From contig UQZS01000002.1 in NCBI GenBank assembly GCA_900545625.1, forward strand, positions 25,644 through 89,643: 64,000 nt of DNA. Reading direction: 5' to 3'. A model generated the notes under the pieces. The model searched no databases. It saw only the letters and a list, made by a program, of their open reading frames with translations, and was not told the DNA's origin. Shown here piece by piece: positions 33,431 to 41,721 of the stretch (the stretch's first letter is position 1; every line of letters begins with the position of its first letter). This DNA comes from an uncultured Oscillospiraceae bacterium (lineage in GTDB: Bacteria > Bacillota > Clostridia > Oscillospirales > Acutalibacteraceae). Position numbers and translations under genes: made by a program.

Positions 33431-34393
33431 TTATAATGTACCTTCGAAAAATGCTTTTCGAAACCAAACGTCGGATATTTCAAAGCTCCTTTTATCCAAA
33501 TAGGAGAGCTCAGCGGCCTCCGTTCGAAAGTCAAAGGTCAGTTTATAGGAATACAGGCATTGCTTTTTGTATCCGTATGGCTTGTTTTGTGCATTGCTGC
33601 CGTATTTGCCGTCGCCGAGCAACGGATGCCCGATCGCGGCAAAATGCGCGCGGATCTGGTGCGTGCGCCCGGTGAGCAGTTCGACTTCCGTCAAAGCAAG
33701 ACCGTTCTTTTCGGCGAGAACGCGGTATTTTGTGCGGATCTGTTTGCCGTCCGCACAGGGCGCTTTTAGGACTTCAACCTTATTATGCTTTGTATCTTTG
33801 CGCAAAAACCCCTCTAAGATCCCGCTTTTCCGCCTTGGCGCGCCGTGCAGAATGCATAAATAGTATTTATGCAGCTCGCGGTCTTTCATTTTTTGATTGA
33901 GTATGCGCAGCGCCTGTGCGTTCTTCGCGGCGATCACGATCCCGCCCGTATTGCGATCGATGCGGTTGACAAGCGCAGGGGTGAACGCGTTTTCCGCAGA
34001 CGGGTCAAATTCGCCTTTTTCATATAAATAGCGCTTGACCCTGCCAATGAGCGTATCCGCATATTCGCGGTCATCCGGGTGACAAAGTACGCCCGGTTTT
34101 TTGTCGAGCAACAGCAGGTTTTCATCCTCGTACACGATGGAAAGCGCTTTGCCCGCATGCAGAAAATCATAAGTATACTGCGGTTTCTCCATAAAAGCAT
34201 CCGCAATGTAAAGCGTGACCGTATCGCCTGCGGAAAGGCGCAGGGAAATCTCCGCGCGCTTACCGTTTACCTTGATGCGTTTTTTGCGTATGTACTTATA
34301 CATCAGCGCCTGCGGCAGGTTTGGAAATGCTTTTTGCAAAAATGCGTCCAGTCGTCTGCCGGCATCGTTGGGCTGTATGAGCAACTCTTTCAT
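33431..34393 (-). CDS. RluA family RNA pseudouridine synthase
   Basis: 320 residues from the ATG at 34393, preceded by AGGA; the longer open frame to 34480 has no ribosome binding site and begins with non-conserved residues. An S4-like RNA-binding domain (NDAGRRLDAFLQKAFP, then RIKVNGKRAE) leads into the catalytic domain, where ALVNRIDRNTGGIVIAAK holds the catalytic Asp. GRTHQIRAHFAAIGHPLLGD is also diagnostic. It isomerises uridines in rRNA or tRNA; the exact site cannot be told. Confidence 0.92.
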   Translation of the reverse strand: MKELLIQPNDAGRRLDAFLQKAFPNLPQALMYKYIRKKRIKVNGKRAEISLRLSAGDTVTLYIADAFMEKPQYTYDFLHAGKALSIVYEDENLLLLDKKPGVLCHPDDREYADTLIGRVKRYLYEKGEFDPSAENAFTPALVNRIDRNTGGIVIAAKNAQALRILNQKMKDRELHKYYLCILHGAPRRKSGILEGFLRKDTKHNKVEVLKAPCADGKQIRTKYRVLAEKNGLALTEVELLTGRTHQIRAHFAAIGHPLLGDGKYGSNAQNKPYGYKKQCLYSYKLTFDFRTEAAELSYLDKRSFEISDVWFRKAFFEGTL

Positions 34394-34423
34394 ATACACA
34401 TTCCTATACAATTCTTTTTCTAT

Positions 34424-34453
34424 AGTATAACATATACCGTCCGCTTTTTCCAA
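34424..34453 (-). promoter_or_regulatory. Promoter of the RluA-type gene
   Basis: Minus strand TTGGAA (34448-34453) and TATACT (34424-34429), 18-bp spacer. Confidence 0.6.
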
Positions 34454-34834
34454 CTTTTCTCCAATGGTAATCCAAATCACGAATTCTATGAATCAATAGC
34501 TTGTTTTTTTCACTTAAGTGGGGGAGAAATGCATTCATTTTATAATTTGTGTGCCTAAATCGAAATCTTTTTTCCTCAGATAAAATATAAAATGCATTTT
34601 TTTCAAGGAATTTCATATACTATATATGGAAAAACATCTGGTTTTTACTGAAAAAACAGTGCATATTTGCGATTGTAACCCCTTTGTAATCAATTGTAAG
34701 ATTTTTAACTTTTTCACAAATATTCACCCGAAAGTAAAAGGGAATGTTCAAAACTCCGTTTAGAATCCAAGGTTTCTGACAGATTTTGACATGCGGGCTT
34801 GTGCAAAATTCATAAAAAGCCAAAAGAAAAAAAT
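34454..34834. other. Gene-free AT-rich intergenic stretch
   Basis: No credible coding frame, tRNA or known RNA is seen. Short palindromes such as CACTTAAGTG and an ACTG/CAGT hairpin are present but unremarkable for this base composition. Confidence 0.5.
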
Positions 34835-34863
34835 TTGACAATTAGGGGACTTGGAAATATAAT
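34835..34863 (+). promoter_or_regulatory. Consensus SigA promoter of the G5/3D protein gene
   Basis: Perfect TTGACA (34835-34840) and perfect TATAAT (34858-34863) with 17-bp spacing, the strongest promoter sequence in the window. Confidence 0.85.
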
Positions 34864-34869
34864 GTCCCA

Positions 34870-34988
34870 CGTCACAAGCGAAAGTAACAGCGGCGTCACG
34901 AAAAACGTTTGTCTGCGGCAGTGTTTTTGCCGTGACCGACGGACGCCCAACAGCCGCCCACCGCGCTTTTCCTCGGGCGGTATGAGTT
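34870..34988 (+). promoter_or_regulatory. Structured 5' leader of the G5/3D protein gene
   Basis: The leader of about 130 nt is GC-rich, unlike the AT-rich DNA before it. GGCGTC (34892-34897) can pair with GACGCC (34942-34947), enclosing CGGCA/TGCCG, and CCGCCC (34954-34959) pairs with GGGCGG (34975-34980) just before AAAGGAG. I could not match it to a known riboswitch class. Confidence 0.4.
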
Positions 34989-34999
34989 AAAGGAGCAGA

Positions 35000-36256
35000 A
35001 TGATGATATCAGAACTAAAAGGGTATGCGAAAGCGACCCGCATGACCTTCTCTAAGGTCATCGCGCTGATTCTGGCGCTGGCACTGCTTTGCGCCGTCAC
35101 CGCTTTTGCTGCCGCTCCGTCCGCCTATGTCGTAGACATTTATGACGGTACGGAAATCACAAGAGTAGAGACGACCCATTCGGACGCCTACGAAATTGTG
35201 GAACAAGCCGACATTACGCTTAACGAAAAGGACAAATTAGACCTTTCGGAGTTCACTGCCGGCGAAGACAGCGTGATCACGATCTATCGTGCCGCTTCTG
35301 TCACCTTTGTAAGCATTACAGGTGAAACGACCGAGCTTGTCGCCGCCGGAACCGTGGCGGACCTGCTCGCGGAGCTCGGGGTAGCGGTGCAAGCTGAACA
35401 GCTTGTCAGCGTTCCCGAAGACACGGTGCTGTATGACGGGCTCACCGTGAAAATCACTGACGCATATCATGTTTCCGTCACTGCCGACGGCGTTTCCCAA
35501 ACGCTGCTAATGGGCGAGGGCACCGTGCAGGATGCGCTCGAGCAAGCAGGCGTCACGATGGACGCGGACGACGAAGTGGAACCCGCTTTGGACGCCGCGC
35601 TGTATGATGCCCTCAGCATCACCGTTTACCGTGTTGAATACACGGAGCGCACCGTAACCGAAACGATTGCTTTCCCGAAAGAAACCGTACGGACTTCCGA
35701 CCTGTATAAAGGTCAAAGCCGCGTCACACAGCAGGGCGTGGACGGTTCCAAGACCGTTACGTATCGGGATAAGATCGTAGACGGCGCCGTTGCTTCTTCC
35801 GAAGTCCTGTCCGAGACTGTCCTGCAAGAGGCGGTTTCGCAGATCACGCAGGTCGGCACCAAGCAGAAGCCCGTCAGCATTTCAAGTTTGAAAAACAGCG
35901 GTACGCCGATTTCGGAATTGACTGCCCCCGCAACGCTTCAAATCGTTGACGGTGCGCCGACCCAGTATTCCAAGATTATCACGGGCAAGGCCGCCGCTTA
36001 TACGGCGTCCTCCGGTTCTAAGACAGCGAGCGGCAGAACAGTTAAACCGGGATATATCGCTGTAGATCCCAAACAGATTCCTTACGGGACGGAAATGTGG
36101 ATCGTCTCGACAGACGGAATCGTATATGGATACGCCATTGCGGCGGATACCGGCGGATTTGTCAAAAAGGGCAAATTTACGGTGGATCTGTTTATGAACA
36201 CCGAATCCGAATGTATTCAATGGGGTTCGCGCGACGTTGTGATCTATATCCTGTGA
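35000..36256 (+). CDS. YabE/RpfB-like cell-wall protein: DUF348, G5 and 3D domains
   Basis: 418 residues; ATG at 35000 or, with better spacing from AAAGGAG, at 35003. A signal peptide ends near residue 40. Two DUF348 (ubiquitin-like) repeats follow, about 45-110 and 115-185, then a G5 domain (about 200-275, ending GTKQKP), and a C-terminal 3D domain whose three Asp are in VDPKQIP, ADTGGF and VDLFMN. This is the architecture of YabE and stationary-phase cell-wall hydrolases, lytic transglycosylases of resuscitation-factor type. It is secreted to act on peptidoglycan. A single-gene unit with a very strong promoter and a structured leader. Confidence 0.88.
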   Translation: MMISELKGYAKATRMTFSKVIALILALALLCAVTAFAAAPSAYVVDIYDGTEITRVETTHSDAYEIVEQADITLNEKDKLDLSEFTAGEDSVITIYRAASVTFVSITGETTELVAAGTVADLLAELGVAVQAEQLVSVPEDTVLYDGLTVKITDAYHVSVTADGVSQTLLMGEGTVQDALEQAGVTMDADDEVEPALDAALYDALSITVYRVEYTERTVTETIAFPKETVRTSDLYKGQSRVTQQGVDGSKTVTYRDKIVDGAVASSEVLSETVLQEAVSQITQVGTKQKPVSISSLKNSGTPISELTAPATLQIVDGAPTQYSKIITGKAAAYTASSGSKTASGRTVKPGYIAVDPKQIPYGTEMWIVSTDGIVYGYAIAADTGGFVKKGKFTVDLFMNTESECIQWGSRDVVIYIL

Positions 36257-36292
36257 CCGCGCCCCTAATATGTAAAAACTTGTGACGAAGTA

Positions 36293-36324
36293 CCCCGAGC
36301 CGGTCGGCTCGGGGGCATTTTTTT
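36293..36324 (+). terminator. Terminator after the G5/3D protein gene
   Basis: CCCCGAGCC (36293-36301) pairs with GGCTCGGGG (36306-36314) around a GGTC tetraloop and is followed by a T run, which touches the end of the convergent gene. Confidence 0.85.
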
Positions 36325-36847
36325 ACAGCCGCAGTTTCAGGCTTTTTGCATCGGTTTTTCCGCAAAGCAGCAACACGCTGAAGGCGTATAGAGCTGTGCG
36401 GCTGTCAATAGGTTTGGATAAAGTCACGCTGTATTCGCACGGCAGGATCTGTGCGCCGTCAAGCGTTCGCACGACCGACTGCACGCTGATGTGCAGCATA
36501 TTGCTTTCGGCGCTGGCAACACTTATCGTACTGTGCCGGCTTAATCCAACCGAAAGCATGTTTTCTGTTGCTTCTATACTTTCGGTCGGCTCGAACACAA
36601 GAATGCGGTCAAATCGGTTGGATGGAACAACGCGCGGCAAATTTGCACTGCCATCCAAAAGCAAGATCGTCTTTTCAGCTGGAATCTCCCGTACATTATC
36701 CGTATAGAAGACTAAAAATTCCGGCGGTACAGCGGAAAAGTCCAGCACGCCGTCTTTTGACAAAAAGAATGCTCCGCCGAAATTCTCAAAGATTCGACAA
36801 AGCTCTTTTGCGTTTTGCGCGCTTTCTGTTGTAACAACAGTCGTCAT
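36323..36847 (-). CDS. Hypothetical protein
   Basis: 174 residues from ATG 36847 (a GTG three codons earlier is possible; GGGTGAG serves as a modest ribosome binding site). I do not recognise it. It is predicted to be soluble, with alternating strand/helix segments such as TTVVTTESAQNAKELCRIF, KTILLLDGSA and FDRILVFEPTES, which hint at a small alpha/beta, receiver-like fold. However, the phospho-acceptor Asp is not clear. It lies between a cell-wall gene and hprK, convergent with the first. The frame is open throughout with codon use like its neighbours. Confidence 0.55.
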   Translation of the reverse strand: MTTVVTTESAQNAKELCRIFENFGGAFFLSKDGVLDFSAVPPEFLVFYTDNVREIPAEKTILLLDGSANLPRVVPSNRFDRILVFEPTESIEATENMLSVGLSRHSTISVASAESNMLHISVQSVVRTLDGAQILPCEYSVTLSKPIDSRTALYAFSVLLLCGKTDAKSLKLRL

Positions 36848-36986
36848 GCCGCTCACCCGTAATTAGTATGGCGGCCGCTTTTGCGCTTATGCGCAATTTT
36901 TACGGGAAATGCGGTTCTGATCTTGCACATGGGCGCATAGGTTGCTTTTGCATTTGAAAATTCTTGTGAAAGTTTACAGAAAACGC

Positions 36987-37015
36987 TTGGAAAGTTCAAT
37001 GGAATCGATTATAAT
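36987..37015 (+). promoter_or_regulatory. Promoter of the hprK cluster
   Basis: TTGGAA (36987-36992), 17 bp, TATAAT (37010-37015), about 25 nt before the GTG start. Confidence 0.75.
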
Positions 37016-37044
37016 AAAAGAAATCCAACAAAGGAAGTGTCGCC

Positions 37045-38013
37045 GTGGCTACCAACTACTCGGTTTCACTGGAACGCATCTTGCGCGAATTCGGCTTTGA
37101 AACACTTTATTTGCCGTCGGATGCTTCGGAACTGTACGTAACTTCACAGGATGTTAATCGTCCCGGGCTGCTGCTTGCGGGACGTGATGATTATTTCGAC
37201 CCGGCGCGCGTGCAGATCCTTGGTCTTTCCGAATTGGAATTCCTAAAGACCCAAACGACGCAGCAGCAGAATGAGGCTTTGGAGCGGCTGACGTCCCGCA
37301 AGCCTGCCGTGATTTTGATCACGCGCAATTTGGAATGTCCGGACAATCTGCTCTCGCTTTGTCAAAAATACGGTGTACCGCTGCTGCGGACGGAGGAATC
37401 CACCTCCAGCTGTATGTCGGCGATCATCTATTTTCTCGGCACGGAGCTTGCCGAGCGCATCACGCGCCATGGGGTTTTGGTGGAAGTCTACGGCGAAGGT
37501 GTATTGATCGTCGGAGACAGCGGCGTCGGCAAAAGCGAGACCGCTATCGAATTGATCAAACGCGGACACCGCCTGATCGCGGATGATGCGGTGGAGATCC
37601 GCCGCGTTTCGGCAAAATCTTTGGTCGGTTCTGCGCCGGACAACATTCGTCACTTTATTGAGGTGCGCGGCATCGGCATCATCAATGCGCGCCGCATTTT
37701 CGGTATGGGCGCCGTCAAGCTGACGGAAAAGATCAATTTGGTGGTGCAGCTGGAGCCTTGGGATCCCGAAAAGGTTTATGACCGTATGGGGCTCGATAAC
37801 GAATATACGACCATTATGGGTGTAAAGGTCCCAGTGGCGGTCGTACCCGTTAAGCCCGGACGGAATCTCGCGGTCATCATTGAAGTGGCAGCCATGAATA
37901 ACCGCCAAAAGAAAATGGGCTATAACGCAGCGCGAGAGCTGCTGCAGCATCTCGGCATTGAAGAGGAAGCCGAGTCGCATGAAGAAAATACGGAATTTTG
38001 GCAAAATGATTGA
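37045..38013 (+). CDS. hprK: HPr kinase/phosphorylase
   Basis: 322 residues from GTG at 37045 with AAGGAAG 7 nt upstream. The P-loop GDSGVGKSE lies near residue 155, preceded by the HG of RHGVLVEVYG, and the signature EVRGIGIINARRIFGMGAVK follows near 205. HprK phosphorylates Ser46 of HPr (or Crh) in response to glycolytic intermediates and so controls carbon catabolite repression. It heads a cluster with a ROK sugar kinase, murB, rapZ and whiA, joining carbon status to wall synthesis and cell division. Confidence 0.95.
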   Translation: MATNYSVSLERILREFGFETLYLPSDASELYVTSQDVNRPGLLLAGRDDYFDPARVQILGLSELEFLKTQTTQQQNEALERLTSRKPAVILITRNLECPDNLLSLCQKYGVPLLRTEESTSSCMSAIIYFLGTELAERITRHGVLVEVYGEGVLIVGDSGVGKSETAIELIKRGHRLIADDAVEIRRVSAKSLVGSAPDNIRHFIEVRGIGIINARRIFGMGAVKLTEKINLVVQLEPWDPEKVYDRMGLDNEYTTIMGVKVPVAVVPVKPGRNLAVIIEVAAMNNRQKKMGYNAARELLQHLGIEEEAESHEENTEFWQND

Positions 38014-38045
38014 TTTGCCTGCAATACAGAACGGAGGAAAAATAT

Positions 38046-38993
38046 ATGTATCGAGTCGGGGTAGATCTTGGCGGCACGAATATTGTCGCCGGTGTGGTAG
38101 ATGAATATTACAAAATCATCGGCAAGGGTAAGCGCAAGACCGCCTGCCCGCGCCCGGCAGGGGAGATCTTAAAGGATATCGCTTTATGTGTGCAGGACGC
38201 TGTGCGCACCGCAAAAATCGACATGGAGGACATCGTATCCATTGGCATCGGGACGCCCGGTTCCGTGAACAAGCGCCTCGGGATGATCGAATATGCCAAT
38301 AATCTCTGTTTCGACAAGGTTCCGGCACGCGATATTCTTTCGAAATACTTTACACAGCCCATCTATTTGGAAAACGATGCCAACTGTGCCGCGCTCGGCG
38401 AAGCCGTTGCGGGTGCAGGCGGGAATGTGGATAATTTTGTTGCCATCACGCTCGGCACGGGCGTGGGCAGCGGCATCATCATCAACGGTAAGATCGTCAA
38501 CGGCTGCAACGACGCAGGCGGCGAAATGGGGCATTCCGTTCTCGTGGTGGACGGCGAACCCTGCACCTGCGGCAGACGCGGCTGCTGGGAGGCTTACTCC
38601 TCCGCTACGGCGCTTGTGCGGCAGACGCGGCAGGCCATGGAGCAGAACAGGGACTCCGTGATGTGGGAAATCGTAGATCACGACCTGCAAAACGTCAACG
38701 GCCGCACCGCGTTTGAGGGGATGCGCCGCGGTGACAGGACCGCGCAGGCGGTGGTGGACACCTACATAAAATATTTGGCGGCAGGCATCACCAACGCGAT
38801 CAATATTTTCCAACCCGACGTGCTCTGCGTAGGCGGCGGGATCGGCTGTGAAGGCGAGCCGCTCTTGGAGCCTGTGCGCCGCTATGTGGAAAAGGAGCGG
38901 TACAGCATCCATTGCGGCAAGCAAACACGCATCTGCTCGGCGGTTTTGGGAAATGATGCGGGCATTATCGGTGCTGCGCTGCTGGACGAATAA
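38046..38993 (+). CDS. ROK family glucokinase-like sugar kinase
   Basis: 315 residues; the ATG at 38046 has GGAGG 8 nt upstream. The ATP-binding VGVDLGGTNIVAGVVD is at the start, ENDANCAALGEA holds the catalytic Asp near 107, and the ROK zinc motif CTCGRRGCWEAYSSATAL follows near 175. It phosphorylates glucose or a related sugar at C6 using ATP. Position behind hprK suits a housekeeping glucokinase. The exact sugar is inferred. Confidence 0.88.
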   Translation: MYRVGVDLGGTNIVAGVVDEYYKIIGKGKRKTACPRPAGEILKDIALCVQDAVRTAKIDMEDIVSIGIGTPGSVNKRLGMIEYANNLCFDKVPARDILSKYFTQPIYLENDANCAALGEAVAGAGGNVDNFVAITLGTGVGSGIIINGKIVNGCNDAGGEMGHSVLVVDGEPCTCGRRGCWEAYSSATALVRQTRQAMEQNRDSVMWEIVDHDLQNVNGRTAFEGMRRGDRTAQAVVDTYIKYLAAGITNAINIFQPDVLCVGGGIGCEGEPLLEPVRRYVEKERYSIHCGKQTRICSAVLGNDAGIIGAALLDE

Positions 38994-39011
38994 ACGAAAC
39001 GGGGGATTGCA

Positions 39012-39917
39012 GTGTATGACGCGGTCATAGAAGCTGCGCGTAAACACGGGGCTTCCTTTGCGCAAAACGCGCCCATGTCGAAGCTGACCAGTTTTCATAC
39101 CGGCGGTGCTGCGGCGCTTTTGGTGCAGCCGAACAGCGTTGCGGCTGTTCAGGATATTTTGTCTGCCTGTCGGGAGGAGCATGCTAAGTTTTGCGTTATC
39201 GGCAACGGCAGCAATCTGCTTGTATCCGATGCAGGTTTTTCGGGTGTTGTGCTGCGCATCGGTCCGGCTATGGCGGCCATCGAGGATCTTGGAAACGGCA
39301 GAATACGCTGCGCTGCAGGCGCTTCTTTAACGGCGCTTTGCAATTTTGCCTGCCGGCTGGGTTTGAGCGGTCTGGAATTTGCGTTTGGGATCCCGGGTAC
39401 GGCAGGCGGCGCTGCTTACATGAATGCAGGTGCATACGGCGGTGAGATGAAAGACGTCCTCACGGCTTGTACACATATCGCTTCAGATGGCAGCCTCGGA
39501 AGCTTTACAGGGAAAGCTCTCGCACTTTCCTACCGCCGCAGTGTATACACTGACAAGGATCTGATCATTACAGGGCTGGAACTGCAGCTGCAGCCGGGCG
39601 ATCCGAACGTGATTCGTGCTGCTATGGATGAGAATATGCGCAAACGCACCGAAAAGCAGCCGCTTGAATTCCCGAGCGCCGGCAGCACGTTCAAGCGCCC
39701 GCAGGGGTATTTTGCCGGTGCGCTGATCGAGCAAAGCGGGCTGAAAGGCGTTTCTGTCGGCGGTGCGCAGGTCAGCGAAAAGCACGCGGGCTTTGTCATC
39801 AATACAGGCACCGCGACGACTTCGGATATCCTCTCTTTGATCGAGCTGATCCGGCAGACCGTATGGGAAAAATTCGGCGTACGCTTAGAGCCGGAAGTGA
39901 AATATATCGGGGATTGA
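39012..39917 (+). CDS. murB: UDP-N-acetylenolpyruvoylglucosamine reductase
   Basis: 301 residues from GTG 39012 (GGGGGA 5 nt upstream; no in-frame ATG nearby). SKLTSFHTGGAAALLVQP is the FAD-domain start, GIPGTAGGAAYMNAGAYGGE is the flavin-binding signature, and SAGSTFKRP holds the catalytic Ser. It reduces the enolpyruvyl group to give UDP-MurNAc in the cytoplasm. The murB-rapZ-whiA order is common in Firmicutes. Confidence 0.95.
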   Translation: MYDAVIEAARKHGASFAQNAPMSKLTSFHTGGAAALLVQPNSVAAVQDILSACREEHAKFCVIGNGSNLLVSDAGFSGVVLRIGPAMAAIEDLGNGRIRCAAGASLTALCNFACRLGLSGLEFAFGIPGTAGGAAYMNAGAYGGEMKDVLTACTHIASDGSLGSFTGKALALSYRRSVYTDKDLIITGLELQLQPGDPNVIRAAMDENMRKRTEKQPLEFPSAGSTFKRPQGYFAGALIEQSGLKGVSVGGAQVSEKHAGFVINTGTATTSDILSLIELIRQTVWEKFGVRLEPEVKYIGD

Positions 39918-39942
39918 CCCGATTGGTTAGGAAGTATTGCGT

Positions 39943-40803
39943 ATGGAACTTGTAATTGTGACGGGGCTTTCCGGCGCGGGTAAATCGCGCGCGGTGGATG
40001 CGCTTGAGGACATCGGCTTTTTCTGCGTGGACAATATGCCGCCGCAGCTGATCCCGACCTTTGTGGAGCTGATCCTCAAATCCAAGGAAAAGCGTTCGCG
40101 CGTTGCGCTCGTCGCGGATACCAGGCTCGGCAGTTCGTTTTCCGACCTGTTCGCAGTGCTCGGCGATTTGGAAAACATGAATGTAAAATACAAGATCCTG
40201 TTTATCGACGCGGATACGGAAGTGATCGCGCGCCGCTATCAGGAGACGCGCCGCAAGCACCCGCTTGCCGACCAGTTCAGCGTCCCGTCGGTGCGCGATG
40301 CGATCGAGCGTGAGCGGGAAATTTTGCTGCCCGCGCGGCAGCGCGCCGATTATATTATCGATACCTCGCAGGTGACGAGTTCACAATTCAAAGAGCGCGT
40401 CGCCGCATTGTTTTTGGATAACGCGGACAATGCGCTGAAGATCTCCTGCATATCCTTCGGGTTCAAGCATGGCACGCCGAAAGAGGCGGATCTGGTCTTC
40501 GACGTTCGATGCCTCCCGAATCCTTTTTATATTCCGGAACTAAAAGGGCACACCGGGCTTGAAGAACCGGTACGCAATTTTGTCATGAAGTTTGACCAGG
40601 CAAAGGGTTTAGAGCGCAGGCTTTTGGACCTTTTGGATTTTCTGCTGCCGCTGTACCGCACGGAGGGAAAAAGCCAGCTGACGATCGCTGTCGGCTGCAC
40701 GGGCGGCCGACACCGTTCTGTTGTGTTCGCGGAGCTTATCAACAAGCATCTGCTGGAAAACGGGGCTTGCAGCAGTGTGTATCATAGAGATATCTCCAGG
40801 TGA
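39943..40803 (+). CDS. rapZ: RapZ family nucleotide-binding protein
   Basis: 286 residues from the ATG at 39943, with AGGAAG 8 nt upstream. The Walker A VTGLSGAGKSRAVDALEDIG is at the N-terminus, DTRLGSSF and the helix REREILLPARQRADYIIDTS follow, and the C-terminal domain contains SFGFKHGTPKEADLVFDVR and IAVGCTGGRHRSV. In E. coli RapZ guides decay of the GlmZ RNA and controls GlcN6P synthesis; in Firmicutes the role is less clear. It sits between murB and whiA. Confidence 0.94.
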   Translation: MELVIVTGLSGAGKSRAVDALEDIGFFCVDNMPPQLIPTFVELILKSKEKRSRVALVADTRLGSSFSDLFAVLGDLENMNVKYKILFIDADTEVIARRYQETRRKHPLADQFSVPSVRDAIEREREILLPARQRADYIIDTSQVTSSQFKERVAALFLDNADNALKISCISFGFKHGTPKEADLVFDVRCLPNPFYIPELKGHTGLEEPVRNFVMKFDQAKGLERRLLDLLDFLLPLYRTEGKSQLTIAVGCTGGRHRSVVFAELINKHLLENGACSSVYHRDISR

Positions 40804-40809
40804 CGTGCC

Positions 40810-41721
40810 ATGTCGTTCTCTTCGGATCTGAAACAGGAGCTTTTAGGGCTGCAAACCGAAAAACCGTGCTGCCTTTTGGCAGAAAGTTACGGGCTGATGC
40901 TGTTTGGCAAGGGTTTTTCGGGTAATGAGATATCGCTTACGACCGAAAACCTCGCTGTGGCGGAGAAATATCGGTATGTCGCCGGCAGGCTTTGCCGCTC
41001 TGCGCCGAAGTCGGAAAAAATTTCTGCCAAAAAATACAGGGTTTCCGTGGAAACGCCGGAGGATCGTTTGCGCGTACTGTCTGCGTTCGGCTATGACGGC
41101 AAGGAGCGCACGCGCCGCATGAATTGGGGCAACATTACGGATGATTGCTGTATCGGTGCATTTTTGCGCGGTGCGTTTCTTACGTGCGGCACTGTGACCG
41201 CACCTGAAAAAAATTACCATTTGGAATTCGTTGTGCCGCATTATAATTTGAGCTTGGATCTTAAAAAGTTTTTGGAGGACAATGAGTTCTTTCCGAAAGA
41301 AGTACGTCGGGGCGGGCACTATGTGCTCTATTTTAAAAAGACCGAGGACATTCAAAATCTGATCGGCATCATGGGTGCGTCGCGCTTTGTGATGGAATTT
41401 ATCGATGTGATCGTATATAAAGATATTCGCAATAACGTCAACCGCCGGCTGAATTTTGAAAGCGCGAATCTCAACAAAACGGTCAATGCAGCCGTGCGGC
41501 AGATCGAGCTTTTAGAGAAGCTGCAAAAGAACCCGGCTTATTCGTCTTTGCCCGCCGAATGGCGGGAAATCGCTCAGCTTCGTCTTGCCAACCCGGATTT
41601 TTCGCTGCAGCAGATCGGCGACGCCATGCAGCCGCCGATGTCGCGCTCCGGCGTGAATCACCGTCTTCGGCGCATGTGCACCATGGCAGAAGCCCTAAAA
41701 GGACAGGGAGGTACAGTATGA
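40810..41721 (+). CDS. whiA: WhiA, LAGLIDADG-type DNA-binding cell division/sporulation regulator
   Basis: 303 residues. SFSSDLKQELLGL starts the homing-endonuclease-like domain, CIGAFLRGAFLTCGTVTAPEKNYH is its core signature, and a C-terminal helix-turn-helix has NLNKTVNAAVRQIELLEKLQ and SRSGVNHRLRRM. WhiA affects cell division and chromosome segregation in Firmicutes and sporulation in actinobacteria. Usually yvcK lies between rapZ and whiA; only 6 nt separate them here, so yvcK is absent from its usual position. The stop overlaps the next start (ATGA). Confidence 0.94.
   Translation: MSFSSDLKQELLGLQTEKPCCLLAESYGLMLFGKGFSGNEISLTTENLAVAEKYRYVAGRLCRSAPKSEKISAKKYRVSVETPEDRLRVLSAFGYDGKERTRRMNWGNITDDCCIGAFLRGAFLTCGTVTAPEKNYHLEFVVPHYNLSLDLKKFLEDNEFFPKEVRRGGHYVLYFKKTEDIQNLIGIMGASRFVMEFIDVIVYKDIRNNVNRRLNFESANLNKTVNAAVRQIELLEKLQKNPAYSSLPAEWREIAQLRLANPDFSLQQIGDAMQPPMSRSGVNHRLRRMCTMAEALKGQGGTV

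Noticed and set aside
34864-34999. ydaO (c-di-AMP) riboswitch before the G5/3D gene
   Set aside because: The position fits, but the conserved GGGGGAACC, GGGUGAAUC and CCCGUCAGCUAACCUCG blocks are absent.
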